Positions 62,517 through 64,000 of a stretch of DNA of 64,000 nt are shown piece after piece; position 1 is the stretch's first letter, and every line of letters starts with the position of its first letter. A program made the position numbers and the translations under genes. Under the pieces are notes generated by a model. The model was given only the letters and a program-made list of their open reading frames with translations. It did no database searches and was not told where the DNA came from. This DNA is from Lentzea waywayandensis (GTDB lineage Bacteria > Actinomycetota > Actinomycetes > Mycobacteriales > Pseudonocardiaceae): the NCBI RefSeq assembly GCF_900115955.1, contig NZ_FOYL01000003.1, positions 960,604-1,024,603 on the forward strand, in the 5' to 3' direction.

Positions 62517-63728
62517 GTGAACACATTCATCAACATCCTTGGGGTGCTGCTGTTCGCGACCGGCATCGCGGTGTCCATCGCGTTGCACGAGTTCGGGCAC
62601 CTGCTGACCGCGAAGGCCTTCGGCATGAAGGTCACCCGCTACTTCATCGGCTTCGGCCCGAAGCTCTTCTCGTTCCGCAAGGGCGAGACCGAGTACGGCC
62701 TGAAGGCGATCCCGGCCGGCGGCTTCTGCGAGATCACCGGCATGACGGCGCTGGACGAGGTGCACCCGGACGACCGCAAGCGCGCCTTCTACAACCAGAA
62801 GGTGTGGAAGCGCGTCGTCGTGCTGTCCGCCGGCTCGATCACGCACTTCATCCTCGGTTTCATCATCCTGCTGATCCTCGCGATGTCGCTCGGCCTGCCG
62901 AACAACAAGGACCTGCCGGTTCTCGCCGAGATCACGCCGTGCGTGCAGAACCACACCGTCGGCCTCACCGCGCCGTGCGAGCCCGGCGCCCCGGCTCCGG
63001 CCAAGGACGCGGGCCTTCAGCCCGGCGACGAGGTCACGTCCATCGCGGGCAAGCCGATCTCGACGTGGTCCGAGATGCTCAAGATCACCCGTGACCTGAG
63101 CGGGCCGACCGAGTTCAAGGTCCTGCGCGACGGCAAGGAGCTGGCGCTCACGGTGAACGTGCCGAAGGTCACCCGCGAGGTGACGGACGGCAAGGGCGGC
63201 CGTGAGGTCAAGGAGGTCGGCGCCATCGGCGTCACCTGGCAGCAGAACTTCGAGTACAGCCCGCTCGCGGCGGTCCCGGCGTCCCTGGCGTTCACCGGCG
63301 ACATGTTCGTGAACACCTGGAAGGGCCTCATGCGCTTCCCGGAGCGCATCCCGGCCGTGGTCAAGGCCATCGGTGGCGGCGAGCGCGACCTCGACACCCC
63401 GATCTCCGTCGTGGGTGCGTCGCGCCTCGGTGGTGACGCCGCGGAACGCGGTTTGTGGGCGTTCTTCATCCTCATGCTGGCGGGCCTGAACTTCTTCGTC
63501 GGTGTGTTCAACCTCCTGCCGTTGCTCCCCCTTGACGGTGGTCACATCGCCGTCAACCTGTACGAACGGGTGCGAGACTGGGTGAGGAAGCTGCGCGGGA
63601 AGCCCGCCGGCGCCCCGGTCAACTACATGCGCCTGTTGCCGCTCACCTACGTGGTCATCTTCATCGGCGGCGCCATCACGCTGCTGACCGTGACCGCCGA
63701 CATCGTCAACCCGATCAGGTTGCAATAA
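62517..63728 (+). CDS. rip: Site-2 intramembrane zinc metalloprotease (RseP/Rip1-like)
   Basis: Regulated intramembrane protease; the mycobacterial homologue Rip1 (Rv2869c) cleaves anti-sigma factors. The 403-residue protein starts with a helix holding the zinc motif [16 protein letters not shown] (HExxH). It has a PDZ domain ([20 protein letters not shown]), and a C-terminal helix pair with [18 protein letters not shown], the conserved NxxPxPxLDG region with the third zinc ligand. The GTG at 62517 lies 8 nt after the dxr stop. Possible local substrates include the membrane protein next to the ECF gene at 40.8 kb, which is speculation. Confidence 0.95.
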   Translation: MNTFINILGVLLFATGIAVSIALHEFGHLLTAKAFGMKVTRYFIGFGPKLFSFRKGETEYGLKAIPAGGFCEITGMTALDEVHPDDRKRAFYNQKVWKRVVVLSAGSITHFILGFIILLILAMSLGLPNNKDLPVLAEITPCVQNHTVGLTAPCEPGAPAPAKDAGLQPGDEVTSIAGKPISTWSEMLKITRDLSGPTEFKVLRDGKELALTVNVPKVTREVTDGKGGREVKEVGAIGVTWQQNFEYSPLAAVPASLAFTGDMFVNTWKGLMRFPERIPAVVKAIGGGERDLDTPISVVGASRLGGDAAERGLWAFFILMLAGLNFFVGVFNLLPLLPLDGGHIAVNLYERVRDWVRKLRGKPAGAPVNYMRLLPLTYVVIFIGGAITLLTVTADIVNPIRLQ

Positions 63729-63755
63729 GTGATTTACGGAAAGGTGCACAACCCA

Positions 63756-64000
63756 TGAGTGACGGCGTGATGCTCGGAATGCCGGCACTGCCGCCGCCGG
63801 TGCTGTCGGAACGTCGCAAGACCAGGCAGCTGATGGTCGGCAACGTCGGTGTCGGCAGCGAGTTCCCCGTCTCAGTCCAGTCGATGACGACCACGTTGAC
63901 GTCCGACGTCAACGCGACTCTGCAGCAGATCGCAGAGCTGACGGCGTCCGGCTGCGACATCGTGCGCGTCGCCTGCCCGTCGCAGGACGACGCTGACGCT
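63756..64000 (+). CDS. ispG: 4-hydroxy-3-methylbut-2-en-1-yl diphosphate synthase, 3' truncated
   Basis: Iron-sulfur enzyme of the MEP pathway (GcpE). Only the first 81 codons are in the window. They read [20 protein letters not shown], then the family signature [20 protein letters not shown] and [16 protein letters not shown]. The catalytic cluster cysteines lie beyond the end. GGAAAGG precedes the ATG. Confidence 0.95.

Overview
The window is a 64-kb piece of a high-GC actinobacterial chromosome. GC-rich third codon positions, many GTG starts, heavy use of 4-nt stop/start overlaps (ATGA, GTGA), and the order ffh - rpsP - khpA - rimM - trmD - rplS - lepB - rnhB - DUF2469 - yraN - yifB - dprA - xerC - whiG-like sigma - M23 peptidase - rpsB - tsf - pyrH - frr - cdsA - rlmN - dxr - rip - ispG are typical of Actinobacteria. 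The protein flavour (a WhiG/FliA-type sigma factor, tandem lepB, ECF41 sigma, many regulators) suggests a Pseudonocardiaceae-like actinomycete such as Lentzea, Saccharothrix or a relative. That placement is inference.

Layout. 1-4.9 kb: a translationally coupled purine (allantoin) catabolic operon, gcl-glxK-allB-alc, whose 5' end lies outside the window. 5-9.1 kb: a secreted tripeptidyl-aminopeptidase-like hydrolase, an orphan FtsX-type permease behind a striking palindrome, and a membrane-anchored protein. 9.2-13.4 kb: the nitrogen operon amtB-glnB-glnD, preceded by recognisable GlnR half-sites. 13.4-21.9 kb: a HAF-repeat secreted protein with a structured leader, a small kinase-like P-loop protein, a HAD phosphatase, ffh, an amidohydrolase, an AhpD-like protein divergent from an ECF41 sigma factor, a CPBP protease and pxpA. 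21.9-31.5 kb: ribosome, secretion and competence housekeeping genes (rpsP to dprA). 31.7-35.8 kb: a hypothetical gene, xerC, a whiG-type sigma gene interrupted by one in-frame TGA, and about 0.95 kb of non-coding repeats. 35.8-40.2 kb: rpsB-tsf-pyrH-frr-cdsA. 40.2-52.6 kb: an accessory block with an ECF sigma/membrane protein pair, small-molecule enzymes, PadR, rlmN, a tandem pair of unknown paralogues, carbonic anhydrase, a metzincin-lectin protein, a Ser/Thr kinase and a HxlR/quinone reductase pair. 52.7-58.3 kb: a polyamine-type ABC transporter (potA-potD and potB-potC) split by an opposite-strand P450/TetR cassette. 58.4-60.7 kb: a NarL-type two-component system whose kinase carries an extra C-terminal exported domain. 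60.7-64 kb: a repeat-rich intergenic region, a GlsB/YeaQ membrane protein, dxr, the site-2 protease gene rip, and the start of ispG.

The strongest second-look items are: the in-frame TGA in the WhiG-type sigma gene with both halves otherwise intact; the alternating 31/24-bp array at 34.9-35.1 kb; the 44-bp repeat plus long inverted repeat at 60.7-60.9 kb; the kinase with a BamE-like C-terminal domain; five convergent gene pairs whose stop codons share one CTAG tetranucleotide; and the tandem paralogues sharing a 68-bp identical block. No tRNA, rRNA, CRISPR array or insertion sequence was seen. Family names come from reading the translated sequence by eye; no database search was run.
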